Below, one piece after another: positions 7,615-16,297 of a stretch of DNA of 64,000 nucleotides. The notes beneath the pieces are model-generated. The model was given only the letters and a program-made list of their open reading frames with translations. It was not told where the DNA came from and made no database searches. Source of the stretch: Algicoccus sp048820935 (lineage in GTDB: Bacteria > Pseudomonadota > Gammaproteobacteria > Burkholderiales > Burkholderiaceae_B); contig NZ_JBMERD010000002.1 of the NCBI RefSeq assembly GCF_048820935.1, positions 186,001-250,000 of the forward strand, given 5' to 3'. The stretch's first letter is position 1, and each line of letters begins with the position of its first letter. The position numbers and the translations under genes are program-made.

Positions 7615-8955
7615 TTAAGCGAGTTTTAGATCGCGAATCCGCATGGTATCCAACGCCCAGATCTGTTCGCGCAGTAGATCTGCTTGTTCCAATCCCAATA
7701 CAGGGCGCACTAATTCATCAAATTTATCGTTCAGTTCCGCATCTGACAAGGGTGCATCAGGATCGCCTTTGCGTGTTGGTGCAAAAAAGGCAACTTCTCG
7801 CCCGTCTTTTAATGTCAAAACAAGGTTAGCCGCCCGTTGCTTAGGGAAACGAGCGCTGATTTCAGGATCTGCCTCAAGTGTGGTGTTGGCCATTAATGTA
7901 CGAATGGTTTTGTCCTGCAAACGGTCAGGTTCGAAAGCGTCCAGACGAACAGAGCCGTATACGAGCGCATGTGCGATCACGTAAGCCAGACTGAATTTGC
8001 CTTCATAAGGTGTGGCAGGGTTCGTGATGCCGGCGACATTGATGGCGGTTTGATAGGTGGATACATGGATAGACTGAATATCTTGCGGCTCGATATTGTG
8101 TTGAGCGCGCAGATACAGGGCAGCATCAATCGCGGCGAAAGTGTGCCCGCAGCAACCATGATTTTTTTGTGTGATTTGTGTGATGTTGTAGTGCGTGCCC
8201 AAACCGTCCGTGGTGTGGGACCAGTCAACGTTTTCTGAGAGTGCCGCGCCCAGACCTGCCTGCCCCTCCAGAATATCGGTCACACCGGTGACACCCGCGG
8301 CGGCGGCCTGAGCGGCTCTAACACCAATGGCGGCTGCATGTCCGGCATGAAGCGCTTTGGTCATGGCGTCCGAACGGAACGCTTGTTGTAAGCCTGAAGC
8401 AAAGGTCGCGGCAGTTGCAATGGCGTGCGCCATCACTTGAGCGTCTCCCGGGGCCTGAAGCGCTGCAGCCGCGGCCGCAGCACCTAAACAACCAACCGTG
8501 CCAGTAGTATGGAAAAAGCGATAGTGCGCAGGCTGAATCGTTGCCGCAATACGGGTCGATATTTCATAGCCGACAACAATAGCATTTAGAAAATCACGGC
8601 CACTGGCGTTCAGATCTTCTGCAATGGCGAGTGCTGCGGAAATGGTTGGGCATCCAGGGTGATAGGCGCCATCACGAAAAATGTCATCAAATTCGACCGC
8701 GTGCGATGCGCTTCCATTGATCCAGGCCGCGGTGGCGGCAAATGTGGTTGTGTGATTGCCTGGCAAGCTGCAGTGGCCGAGTCCGAGCTCTTGCGCGTAA
8801 GCCTTCATTAATTGGTTGCAAGGGGCGACGTGAGTGCCGGGGTAGAGTGCGCTGAACCAGTCAAGGACCGCGCGTTTGGCATGGTGCATCACTTCAGCTG
8901 GTTTTTGATCGATCGCTTCGCTAGCGCCGTATTGAGACAGTTTTTCAAGCAACAT
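7615..8955 (-). CDS. MmgE/PrpD family protein
   Basis: A protein of 446 residues related to 2-methylcitrate dehydratase and cis-aconitate decarboxylase. The N-terminal all-helical domain includes RAVLDWFSALYPG near 29-41 and GSASHAVEFDDIFRDGAYHPGCPTISAALA-type sequence in the middle (key residues HAVEFDD and HPG), then TTGTVGCLGAAAAAA and KALHAGHAAAIGV. These are family-wide landmarks. Members dehydrate, decarboxylate or isomerise tricarboxylate-like substrates, and many are uncharacterised. Start 8955 has GAGG 6 nt upstream and is preferred over 8982. It is divergent from a Bug receptor gene (258 bp apart), a pairing that suggests the receptor delivers its substrate. No prpB or prpC is present, so a methylcitrate role is unlikely. 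Confidence 0.88.
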   Translation of the reverse strand: MLLEKLSQYGASEAIDQKPAEVMHHAKRAVLDWFSALYPGTHVAPCNQLMKAYAQELGLGHCSLPGNHTTTFAATAAWINGSASHAVEFDDIFRDGAYHPGCPTISAALAIAEDLNASGRDFLNAIVVGYEISTRIAATIQPAHYRFFHTTGTVGCLGAAAAAAALQAPGDAQVMAHAIATAATFASGLQQAFRSDAMTKALHAGHAAAIGVRAAQAAAAGVTGVTDILEGQAGLGAALSENVDWSHTTDGLGTHYNITQITQKNHGCCGHTFAAIDAALYLRAQHNIEPQDIQSIHVSTYQTAINVAGITNPATPYEGKFSLAYVIAHALVYGSVRLDAFEPDRLQDKTIRTLMANTTLEADPEISARFPKQRAANLVLTLKDGREVAFFAPTRKGDPDAPLSDAELNDKFDELVRPVLGLEQADLLREQIWALDTMRIRDLKLA

Positions 8956-9213
8956 GGTCGCCCTCAAGAGTGAATTGAACACAATTCCATCATGCTATCA
9001 GTCATTTATACCCCTAGTGTTGCTCAAAGGTGTAAGCGGAAATGATTCATTGGCATAGGTCGATTTTGTGGATTGAGTAGGGGATGGCTTTTCCGGTTTG
9101 GCAACGCCGCATTGCTTACAGGAACAAAATCTTTACACCCGTTCTTTCATGTTCCTATGATGGAGAGTCAAAATAATTTTTTGACATATAAAAGCGATTT
9201 TAAGGGGGCACTG

Positions 9214-10200
9214 ATGAAAACAAATTTTTTGAAACGTTGGGTTGTATCAGTTTGTGTTGGGTTGTCGTTTGGGTGTGCTGTTTCAGTTGCGAATGCAAAA
9301 GACGCAGATAATTATCCCGAACGGCCTGTCAAGATTTTGGTTGGCTTCTCAGCAGGCGGTACGACTGACATTATTGCGCGTGCCATGGCGGGGGAACTTG
9401 TGAATGTGATGCCGGGCGCTCATTTTGTAGTCGACAATAAGCCAGGCGCAGGTGGCGATATTGGCACGGCTGATGTGGTACGAAGCAATCCAGATGGGTA
9501 TACCTTGCTGATGGCTTCAGTCGGGCCCTTGGCCATTAATCCGTCGCTTAAAACCCTGAAGCATGATCCTCGGACAGATCTCGCGCCCATTATTTTGGTT
9601 GCAGACGTTCCGAACGTGTTAGTGGTTCATCCAGATCGCAATATCAAAACTTTTGAAGAGTTTCTGGCATGGGCTAAAGAGCGTCGAGGTAATTTGCACT
9701 ACGCATCAACAGGCACGGGCACTTCGTCACACCTGTCGAGCCATATGTTGTCAGACATGATGGATCTGGATGCAACGCACGTTCCTTATAAAGGCGCCGA
9801 AGCGTTAAATGACCTGGTCGCAGGTCGCACGGATTTCATGTTTGCGACGATTCCATCTGTCATGGGACAGATTAAGTCTGGCAAGTTGGTGCCGATTGCC
9901 GTCTCCAGCGCAAAACGTTCGCGATCTTTGCCAGATATCCCAGCGGTTGCTGAAAAAGGGTTTCCAGACTTTTCTGCAGGTTCTTGGTTTGGTTTGCTCG
10001 CACCCGCAGACACACCGCCAGCGGTTGTCAACTTGGTGAATGAGAAAGTGAATCAAGTGCTGCCGACATTGGAAGAGCGACTGATCTCTGCGGGCGCAGA
10101 CCCAGCAGGTGGCTCACCAGAAGATTTTGGAAAATTCATCTCGGCTGAGCACGACAAGTGGGCCAAAGCCTTGACCTCTGCGGGCATTGAAAAACAGTAG
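9214..10200 (+). CDS. Bug family periplasmic solute receptor (TTT family)
   Basis: A second secreted organic-acid receptor, 328 residues, with a signal peptide likely cleaved after ANA at 28. Family landmarks are YPERPVKILVGFSAGGTTDIIAR, DNKPGAGGDIG, ASTGTGTSSHLSSHM and HVPYKGAEALNDL. Its start was placed at 9214 because AAGGGGG lies just upstream, although an open frame extends back to 9073. No tripartite-transporter membrane genes adjoin it. It is divergent from the MmgE/PrpD gene and is followed, after a terminator, by a dehydrogenase gene of the isocitrate/isopropylmalate family. The ligand is unknown. Confidence 0.93.
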   Translation: MKTNFLKRWVVSVCVGLSFGCAVSVANAKDADNYPERPVKILVGFSAGGTTDIIARAMAGELVNVMPGAHFVVDNKPGAGGDIGTADVVRSNPDGYTLLMASVGPLAINPSLKTLKHDPRTDLAPIILVADVPNVLVVHPDRNIKTFEEFLAWAKERRGNLHYASTGTGTSSHLSSHMLSDMMDLDATHVPYKGAEALNDLVAGRTDFMFATIPSVMGQIKSGKLVPIAVSSAKRSRSLPDIPAVAEKGFPDFSAGSWFGLLAPADTPPAVVNLVNEKVNQVLPTLEERLISAGADPAGGSPEDFGKFISAEHDKWAKALTSAGIEKQ

Positions 10201-10228
10201 TTTCGTTTTAATTCTGAAAATAGCATCC

Positions 10229-10279
10229 GACCTCAGTTGTTTGTCCAGTTTATATGGGCGAGTGACTGAGGTCTTTTTT
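10229..10279 (+). terminator. Rho-independent terminator after the Bug receptor gene
   Basis: A 9-bp stem (gacctcagt at 10229-10237 pairing with actgaggtc at 10265-10273) is followed directly by six Ts at 10274-10279. The loop is long (27 nt). Position, 29 bp after the stop codon, and the T run support intrinsic termination. Confidence 0.75.
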
Positions 10280-10389
10280 GAACAGGATGGCATGGCAAAG
10301 ATTGCCAAAAACCTCTTTCCAAATGCCGCGCCGGCTTGGTATTTTGCGTGTTTAAAGAGGATTTATATAAAAGAAAAGGGGGATACAAG

Positions 10390-11442
10390 ATGAAATTAGT
10401 CGTTATTCCAGGAGATGGCATCGGTCCGGAAACGGTCTCAGTTGCAGTCTCTGTATTACAAGCAGCTACAAAGAAAATAGATGTACCACTGAGTCTGACG
10501 TATGACTTAGCGGGCATGGCCAGTTATGAGAAACATGGAACAACGGTTAGACCTGGCTTGACGGATTTGATTCGTGATGCAGATGGTTTGATTATGGGAC
10601 CCACCACGACGCATGCGGCAGTGGAGGGTGAACCCAAACAGCCTAGTCCGTCGGGCGTTGTGCGTAAAGAACTGGATTTGTATGCCAATATCCGCCCGGC
10701 ACGTACCTATGAGGGCATGCCTACGCGCAGTCAACCGTTTGATCTCGTGATTGTTCGAGAAAACACAGAAGGTTTTTACGCGGACCGTAATATGGTCCAA
10801 GGCAATGCGGAAATACAGGTCACAGATGATGTGGTTGTCTCGATGCGACGTATTACGCGCAAGTGTTGTTTTCGGATTGCGAAAAAAGCGTTTGAATTGG
10901 CGATGACGAGGCGCAAAAAAGTCACAATCGTGCACAAAGCCAATGTGCTGTCACTGGGTGACGGTATGTTTATGGATGCCTGCCACGAAGTTGCAAAATC
11001 GTATCCTGAAGTGTCTGTGGATGCGGTGATTGTGGACGCGATGATGGCACTCGCAATCCGAAACCCTGAACGTTTTGATGTGATTGTGACTACCAATATG
11101 TTCGGTGACATCTTGTCGGATCTCACAGCAGAACTGGCGGGCAGTTTAGGGATGGCAGCGTCCTTAAATGCGGGCGATGATCATGCCATGGCTCAGGCTG
11201 CCCATGGTTCGGCGCCCGATTTGGCGGGCTTGGATGTTGCCAATCCACTTAGCCAAGTGTCGTCGGTCGCGATGTTGATGCGGTGGTACGCGCATAAAAC
11301 ACAACAAGCGCAGTATGAACAGATTGGCAATCTGATGGAAACAGCGGTGACTCAGGTGATTGCGAATGGTCAAGTGACCCGCGACATTGGGGGTAATCTG
11401 GGGACCCAGGCGGTTGGTGATGCCTTATTAAATTGTCTTTAA
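10390..11442 (+). CDS. Isocitrate/isopropylmalate dehydrogenase family enzyme
   Basis: A 350-residue NAD(P)- and metal-dependent beta-decarboxylating dehydrogenase. The N-terminus VIPGDGIGPETV, the ENTEGFYADR segment, KANVLSLGDGMF, the metal-binding TTNMFGDILSDLTAEL and the adenine-site HGSAPDLAGLDVANP are all present. These are shared by isopropylmalate, isocitrate, homoisocitrate and tartrate dehydrogenases, which act on (2R,3S)-malate-type substrates. Start 10390 has an AAAAGGGGG ribosome site. The context with a PrpD-like protein and Bug receptor rather than leuC/leuD argues against leucine synthesis and for catabolism of a tartrate- or alkylmalate-like acid; this is inference. It converges with the amidase gene over a shared terminator. 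Confidence 0.87.
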   Translation: MKLVVIPGDGIGPETVSVAVSVLQAATKKIDVPLSLTYDLAGMASYEKHGTTVRPGLTDLIRDADGLIMGPTTTHAAVEGEPKQPSPSGVVRKELDLYANIRPARTYEGMPTRSQPFDLVIVRENTEGFYADRNMVQGNAEIQVTDDVVVSMRRITRKCCFRIAKKAFELAMTRRKKVTIVHKANVLSLGDGMFMDACHEVAKSYPEVSVDAVIVDAMMALAIRNPERFDVIVTTNMFGDILSDLTAELAGSLGMAASLNAGDDHAMAQAAHGSAPDLAGLDVANPLSQVSSVAMLMRWYAHKTQQAQYEQIGNLMETAVTQVIANGQVTRDIGGNLGTQAVGDALLNCL

Positions 11443-11447
11443 GTGGT

Positions 11448-11476
11448 TTTTGGGGCTCAAGTGATGAGCCCCAAAA
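11448..11476. terminator. Bidirectional terminator between convergent genes
   Basis: A 12-bp perfect stem (ttttggggctca at 11448-11459, complement at 11465-11476) with a 5-nt loop has A/T runs on both ends, so each strand gives a GC-rich hairpin followed by Ts. It lies between the stops of the dehydrogenase (11442) and the amidase (11485). Confidence 0.8.
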
Positions 11477-11484
11477 GCTTTCAA

Positions 11485-12834
11485 TCAAAGTGTTGGATGC
11501 ATGTCCGACCACTGGGTCTGCGCCTCATAGGCAGCCGCAATATTGAGGACACGGTGTTCGTGATCATAAGGTCCCACGATTTGCATAGAAATGGGCAAAC
11601 CATCTCCTGAAAGCCCGCACATCATGGACATGGCGGGATGCCCGCTGAGGTTAAAGGGCGCGCGTGCATGTTGAAAATAACTCTGAACGATCATGGCTTC
11701 ATCATCGATCTCGCAGCTCGGATTCATTGAGTTCACAAGGATCAGCGCATCGACTTGCTCAAACACTTGATTGACTTCGTCGCGCAGAGTAAGTCCCATC
11801 ATGCGGGCTTGCAAGTGAGCCTCGGCAGTGACAAAAGCGCCAACCATAATGCGCTGGCGACTGAGCTTACAGTACTTTTCAGGGTGTGCACGTATGAATT
11901 CACTGTGGGTTGCCCAAGCCTCAGGGGTCAGGATGGCGCGGTTAATATCAATAAATTCTCGAAGTGGTGGGAGTTCAACATCGATGATGGTGGCGCCCGC
12001 GTTTTGTAGCGTGTCTACAGCAGTTTGGAGTGCTGCGGCCGTGTCCGGGCCTGCTTGCATGTCTTTTTCGTGATAGTGCCGTACAAATCCAATGCGTAAG
12101 CCTTGGATGTCAGGGTTAATTTTGGGACCGCGTACGCTGGTCATGATGTTGAGCATACTGGCAAGGTCTTCGACTTTACGTGCGAGTGGTCCGACGTAAT
12201 CAAGTGTCCATGAGAGCGGAAAAACCCCATTTCTGGAGACTTTGTCGTAACCTGGCTTAAACCCCATGACGCCGCAGGTGCCAGCTGGATTGCGCACCGA
12301 TCCACCCGTATCGGTGCCTAGTGCCACAGGAAAAAATCCTGCACCCACACCGGCACCCGAACCTGAGGAGGATCCGCCAGGATGGTGACTTGTTTTCCAG
12401 GGGTTGCGGGCAGGAGGGAAGGGCAAATCAAACGCAGGACCGCCGATTGCGAACTCATGTGTTGCGATCTTACCCAAAGCGATGGCACCCGCTTGACGTA
12501 AGTGACTAACAACGGTTGCATCTTGCGTTGCGATGTTTTCCTTAAAAAGCTCAGAGTGACAGGTGGTCGGTAGTCCTTGAACATCAATAATGTCTTTGAC
12601 ACCGTAGGGAATGCCATGCAAAGGGCCTAAATCTTTGCCTGCATTGAGCTCTTCTGTTGCACGCTGGGCGCTGTGTAGAGCGCCTTGAGCGTCGAGATGA
12701 GTGAACACATTGATTTTGGAGTCATATTTTTGAATGCGATCGATCAAGTGCTTCACTACATTGAGTGGCGTGAGCTCGCGCTTTCTGTAAGCCGCAGCAA
12801 GTTCAGAGGCTGAAAGCCAGCAAATATCACTCAT
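11485..12834 (-). CDS. Amidase signature family hydrolase (AtzE/GatA-like)
   Basis: A cytosolic amidase of 449 residues with the Ser-cisSer-Lys triad: Lys80 in GIPYGVKDIID, the cis-Ser region in GGSSSGSG at 153-160, and nucleophile Ser179 in DTGGSVRNPAG. The C-terminal PFNLSGHPAMSMMCGLSGDGLPISMQIVGP is typical of the family (GHPA and GLP being key). It shares a 4-bp ATGA overlap with a 63-residue protein upstream that looks like the small partner of AtzE/GatA amidases. GatA itself is unlikely because gatB is absent. The likely role is hydrolysis of a small amide or carboxylated urea-type compound; the substrate is not apparent. Confidence 0.9.
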   Translation of the reverse strand: MSDICWLSASELAAAYRKRELTPLNVVKHLIDRIQKYDSKINVFTHLDAQGALHSAQRATEELNAGKDLGPLHGIPYGVKDIIDVQGLPTTCHSELFKENIATQDATVVSHLRQAGAIALGKIATHEFAIGGPAFDLPFPPARNPWKTSHHPGGSSSGSGAGVGAGFFPVALGTDTGGSVRNPAGTCGVMGFKPGYDKVSRNGVFPLSWTLDYVGPLARKVEDLASMLNIMTSVRGPKINPDIQGLRIGFVRHYHEKDMQAGPDTAAALQTAVDTLQNAGATIIDVELPPLREFIDINRAILTPEAWATHSEFIRAHPEKYCKLSRQRIMVGAFVTAEAHLQARMMGLTLRDEVNQVFEQVDALILVNSMNPSCEIDDEAMIVQSYFQHARAPFNLSGHPAMSMMCGLSGDGLPISMQIVGPYDHEHRVLNIAAAYEAQTQWSDMHPTL

Positions 12835-13022
12835 GATATCGCCCCTGGTGTATAGGTTGTGCCGGGTACCTGTTTTTTGATTTTCAAAGACTTGATTGTT
12901 TGGTTGTATTGTTGGGCCTGTTTAAACGCTATCAAAACGTCTTCAGGATATAAGGCAAAAACTTCTTCAAGGCCTGCTTGCTCAATGAGCGCTTTGACTT
13001 TGGTGTCTTGGTTTGTATTCAT
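12831..13022 (-). CDS. Small AtzG/GatC-like amidase partner (putative)
   Basis: A 63-residue acidic-to-neutral helical protein translated just before the amidase, with a 4-bp overlap implying coupled translation. The layout resembles AtzG-AtzE, where a GatC-like short protein wraps the amidase, and GatC-GatA. The N-terminal VKALIEQAGLEEVFALYPEDVL could form the paired helices and the C-terminal PGTTYTPGAIS an extended tail. Sequence similarity is too short for me to be sure; the assignment rests mostly on size, order and overlap. Confidence 0.6.
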   Translation of the reverse strand: MNTNQDTKVKALIEQAGLEEVFALYPEDVLIAFKQAQQYNQTIKSLKIKKQVPGTTYTPGAIS

Positions 13023-13588
13023 TCTGTGGTTTCCCTGTCGTGTCGCTGTGTTGATTACTTGTTCAAAGTAGACGATCCGTCTGAAATGTTTCTTTCAGTA
13101 ACTTTCGTTCATAATATGACTCGCAGTCAAGTGGCTTTGTGCCAAGGCTTGCATTATGGATCCGCGATTGGGTTGTTGATATCAACAATAAAGACTTAGT
13201 TTCTTTTGGGGCTTTAAACGTTGGTTTTTACGCTTTAAATAGATGCGCTATTTGCTTGCAAGTGTAAAAGGTGTCAATGATAGAAAGTCACCGTGTTTTT
13301 TTGACAACACGATCGGAAAAGCGATTGATGAGTTCGTAGAAGTTAAATCTTGATCAAGACAGACAAAATAAAAAAACAAAAAGTTATGCGTTTTTAAACA
13401 CAGATCGTTAAAAATCACGTAAAGTCTGACAAAACCAAATAAAAACACATCGCAAACAAGAGGTTTGGAATGTGACAGATCTGCTGTGCATTAAGTAGAT
13501 CGATGAAATAAAGGGGAGCTGTGAGTGTCATGACGATAGTTGTGGTGTCGGCTCTATCGTCAATCAAAATCTGAGGACTCCACAGTTT
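13023..13588. other. 566-bp AT-rich non-coding region with a hairpin before the antiporter gene
   Basis: This stretch separates the divergent amidase-partner and antiporter genes. It is AT-rich from about 13200 to 13480, contains only short unsupported open frames, and ends with an inverted repeat (tgacgatag at 13531-13539, complement at 13554-13562) some 26 bp before the antiporter start. Promoters for both directions must lie here. I cannot match it to a known riboswitch. Confidence 0.5.
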
Positions 13589-14851
13589 ATGTATAGCCAT
13601 CCGATTGAACTGATCGCAACAATCCTATTTGTGATTGCCATTGCGCATACTTTTTCTGTACCGTTTTTTGCACGTCTAGCCAATAAAAAAGGAACCCATG
13701 CCGGGTTGTGGCATCTGTTATCAGAAGTGGAGGCGGTTTTTGGCGTTTGGGCATTTGTTCTGATTGTCGTATTTGCTCTGACTGCCGGCGCAGGTGAAGC
13801 CGTCAGTTATCTGGATTCACGCAATTTCACGGAACCCGCGTTTGTGTTTGTGGTGATGGTGGTTGCGGCGAGTCGTCCGATTATTGACCTAGTGACAATG
13901 ATTGTGCATGCTATTGCCAGAATTTTGCCCATGGATCGGTCTGTCTCGACCTTTTTTGTCATTATGGCTATCGTGCCATTGGCAGGTTCTTTCATTACGG
14001 AACCCGCTGCAATGACACTGGCTGCTTTGCTGTTGCGTGACGGTTACTTTCGTAAGCCCGGACAAGCTGGCTTTAAATATCTGACGATTGGTGTGCTCTT
14101 CGTGAATATTTCGATCGGGGGTGTATTGACTGCTTATGCGGCACCTCCAGTCTTGATGGTCGCCAATGCGTTTGGCTGGGATTCTATGCATATGCTGATG
14201 AATTTTGGCTGGCGTGCCGCTATCGCTGTATTGATCAACGCCAGTATTCTGACGTTGGTGAGCCGTTCATTCTTGAAGTCAGGTGCGATTGGCAGCTCAG
14301 AAACCAAACGTGACCGAGTGCCTTTTTCTGTGATTTTTGTGCACGTATTGGTACTTATTGGCGTGGTGTTGGGTGCGCACTATCCAGCTGTGTTTCTGGG
14401 TCTGTTCTTGATGTTCATTGGCTATACCCACGCCTATCCTGAGCATCAGGACCCTCTGATGGTTCGTGAAGGTCTGATGGTTGGTTTCTTCTTGGCAGGG
14501 CTGATCGTGTTGGGTGGTCTACAACAGTGGTGGTTACAGGATCTGTTGGGTGGCTTGTCTCCCACGGTGCTGTTCTGGGGCACGCTGGTGTTGTCTGCCT
14601 TTACGGATAATGCTGCCATTACTTATTTGGGCTCGCTGGTTGAAGGGGCATCAGATGCGTGGCGCTACATGCTGGTGGCGGGCGCCGTGGTGGGTGGCGG
14701 AACGACCGTGATTGCCAACGCACCAAACCCAGCAGGTTTTGCAATCCTTAAGAGTTACTTTCCAGATGGTGCCATTTCTCCGGCTAAACTGGTGGTGTCG
14801 GCTGCAGTGCCCACCCTGATTGCGGCCGGTATGTTTTTGTTGCCGGTCTAG
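13589..14851 (+). CDS. Putative Na+/H+ antiporter (ArsB/NhaD superfamily-like membrane protein)
   Basis: An inner-membrane protein of 420 residues with roughly ten or more hydrophobic segments. Conserved-looking stretches are GSFITEPAAMTLAALLLRDGYF near 130-151 (ITEPAAMT being the core) and the C-terminal half FTDNAAITYLGSL and NAPNPAGFAIL, both typical of ion-transporter superfamily antiporters with charged or polar residues inside helices. I recognise it as the putative Na+/H+ antiporter family common in proteobacteria. A GAGG lies upstream of the start at a rather long distance. It is preceded by an unusually long leader and followed after 42 bp by a CoA-transferase gene. Confidence 0.8.
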   Translation: MYSHPIELIATILFVIAIAHTFSVPFFARLANKKGTHAGLWHLLSEVEAVFGVWAFVLIVVFALTAGAGEAVSYLDSRNFTEPAFVFVVMVVAASRPIIDLVTMIVHAIARILPMDRSVSTFFVIMAIVPLAGSFITEPAAMTLAALLLRDGYFRKPGQAGFKYLTIGVLFVNISIGGVLTAYAAPPVLMVANAFGWDSMHMLMNFGWRAAIAVLINASILTLVSRSFLKSGAIGSSETKRDRVPFSVIFVHVLVLIGVVLGAHYPAVFLGLFLMFIGYTHAYPEHQDPLMVREGLMVGFFLAGLIVLGGLQQWWLQDLLGGLSPTVLFWGTLVLSAFTDNAAITYLGSLVEGASDAWRYMLVAGAVVGGGTTVIANAPNPAGFAILKSYFPDGAISPAKLVVSAAVPTLIAAGMFLLPV

Positions 14852-14893
14852 CCTATGACTTGAACTCAACCAGCCAACGGGAGGCGTTTTGTG

Positions 14894-16117
14894 ATGAAAC
14901 CAGAAGTTTTTTTACCGTTGGCTGGTATTCGGGTGATTGAGTTCTCATATTTGGTGATGGGTCCTGTTTGCGGCATGATCTTGGCCGACTTTGGCGCTGA
15001 AGTCATTAAGGTCGAATCCGTGAGTGGCGACAATACCCGACGACTGACTGGGGCAGCTGCGGGCTTTTTTGGAAGCTTTAACCGTAACAAAAAAAGCTTT
15101 GCTGTCGATATGGACGACAAGCGTGGTCGTGAAGCCGTGCTGCGTTTGTTGGCGGGTGCCGATGTCTTAGTTGAAAACTTCGGTCCCAAGCGCATGAAAA
15201 AAATGGGTCTGACGAAAGAACTCTTATCACGGATTAATCCGAGACTGATTACGGCTTCGCATCAGAGCTTTTTGCCCGGACCATACGCCAACAGACACGC
15301 TTTGGATGAAGTGGTGCAGATGATGGCGGGATTGGCATATGTCGATAAAGAGAATGGGCATTCGCATTATGCGGGCTCCAACGTCAATGACATCATGAGT
15401 GGACTATTTGGAGCGCTTGGTGTTTTAGCCGCTTTGACGCAACGTCAGCGCACAGGTCAGGGTCATGCTGTCCAAACTGGCTTATTTGAGAACAACGTGT
15501 TTCTGGTGCTGCAGCACATGATGCAAGCCGCGATTAGTGGTCAGAAAACAGCTGAGCAACCGGATCCAACTACCGTCTGGGCGGTCTACGATGTGTTTGT
15601 GAGCAGTGATGGCGAGCAAGTTTTTCTAGGCGCTATCAATGATGAGCAATGGTTTTTATTGTGCCAGACCTTTGATTTTGATGATTTGAGCGCGGATTTA
15701 CGCTTAAAGAGTAATCAGGCTAGAGTGCGAGCCCGTTCGTGGTTGATTCCGATTTTGCGTGAACGATTTGCAACGTATTCGACACAGGAGCTGGAGCAAC
15801 GATTCGAGCAGATGGGATTGCCGTTTGCCCGAGTGGGTCGTCCTGAAGATCTTTTTGAAGATACACACCTGAAACAAACGGGTGGCTTAGTGCCCATGAT
15901 TTTGCCCGAAGATGGCAGCCACATTGGTCGTCCGATTCAGACACAAACGGCCTTGATGCCACTCTCGATGGATGGGCAACGTTTAAGCGTTCGAGACAAT
16001 CCACCGCATTTAGGACAACATACGATCTCACTTTTAAAAGAGTTGGGCTATTCAGAATCAGAGATTCAGACCTTGATCTCCGATAATGTCATTCGAGCCA
16101 GTTCTGTGCATCGTTGA
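14894..16117 (+). CDS. Class III (CaiB/BaiF) CoA-transferase
   Basis: A protein of 407 residues that would move CoA between acyl-CoA and a free carboxylate. The family N-terminus LAGIRVIEFSYLVMGPVCG, LADFGAEVIKVE at 30-41 and the catalytic Asp166 in GSNVNDIMSG are present, as is VLVENFGPKRMKKMG near 91-105. The start may be GTG 14891 or ATG 14894; GGGAGG precedes both and the ATG gives better spacing. It stands alone between an antiporter and methionine importer genes, so the acyl group is unknown; carnitine, formyl, succinyl and itaconate-type acceptors all occur in the family. Confidence 0.9.
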   Translation: MKPEVFLPLAGIRVIEFSYLVMGPVCGMILADFGAEVIKVESVSGDNTRRLTGAAAGFFGSFNRNKKSFAVDMDDKRGREAVLRLLAGADVLVENFGPKRMKKMGLTKELLSRINPRLITASHQSFLPGPYANRHALDEVVQMMAGLAYVDKENGHSHYAGSNVNDIMSGLFGALGVLAALTQRQRTGQGHAVQTGLFENNVFLVLQHMMQAAISGQKTAEQPDPTTVWAVYDVFVSSDGEQVFLGAINDEQWFLLCQTFDFDDLSADLRLKSNQARVRARSWLIPILRERFATYSTQELEQRFEQMGLPFARVGRPEDLFEDTHLKQTGGLVPMILPEDGSHIGRPIQTQTALMPLSMDGQRLSVRDNPPHLGQHTISLLKELGYSESEIQTLISDNVIRASSVHR

Positions 16118-16297
16118 TCGGTGCGTCGGTCATCCAGCGTCTGTTTTCTATATAAGTCTACGCTATAAGAAAATCCTTTCTGTCAGCACGGATTGTGCCG
16201 GCTTAAATCAGGCGGTGGTACATTGTGACTTTTTAATCGTAGACCTGATTGGGCGTGTGCATGTTGTGTCAGAAACTGTGTTTGTGGGTATTTGGTT

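Noticed and set aside
13248..13600. Short open frames in the gap before the antiporter gene
   Set aside because: They are AT-rich, lack ribosome sites and show no protein-like conserved pattern.
16118..16297. S-adenosylmethionine riboswitch before metN
   Set aside because: I looked for paired conserved stems and a terminator and saw none; the region is short and unstructured by eye.
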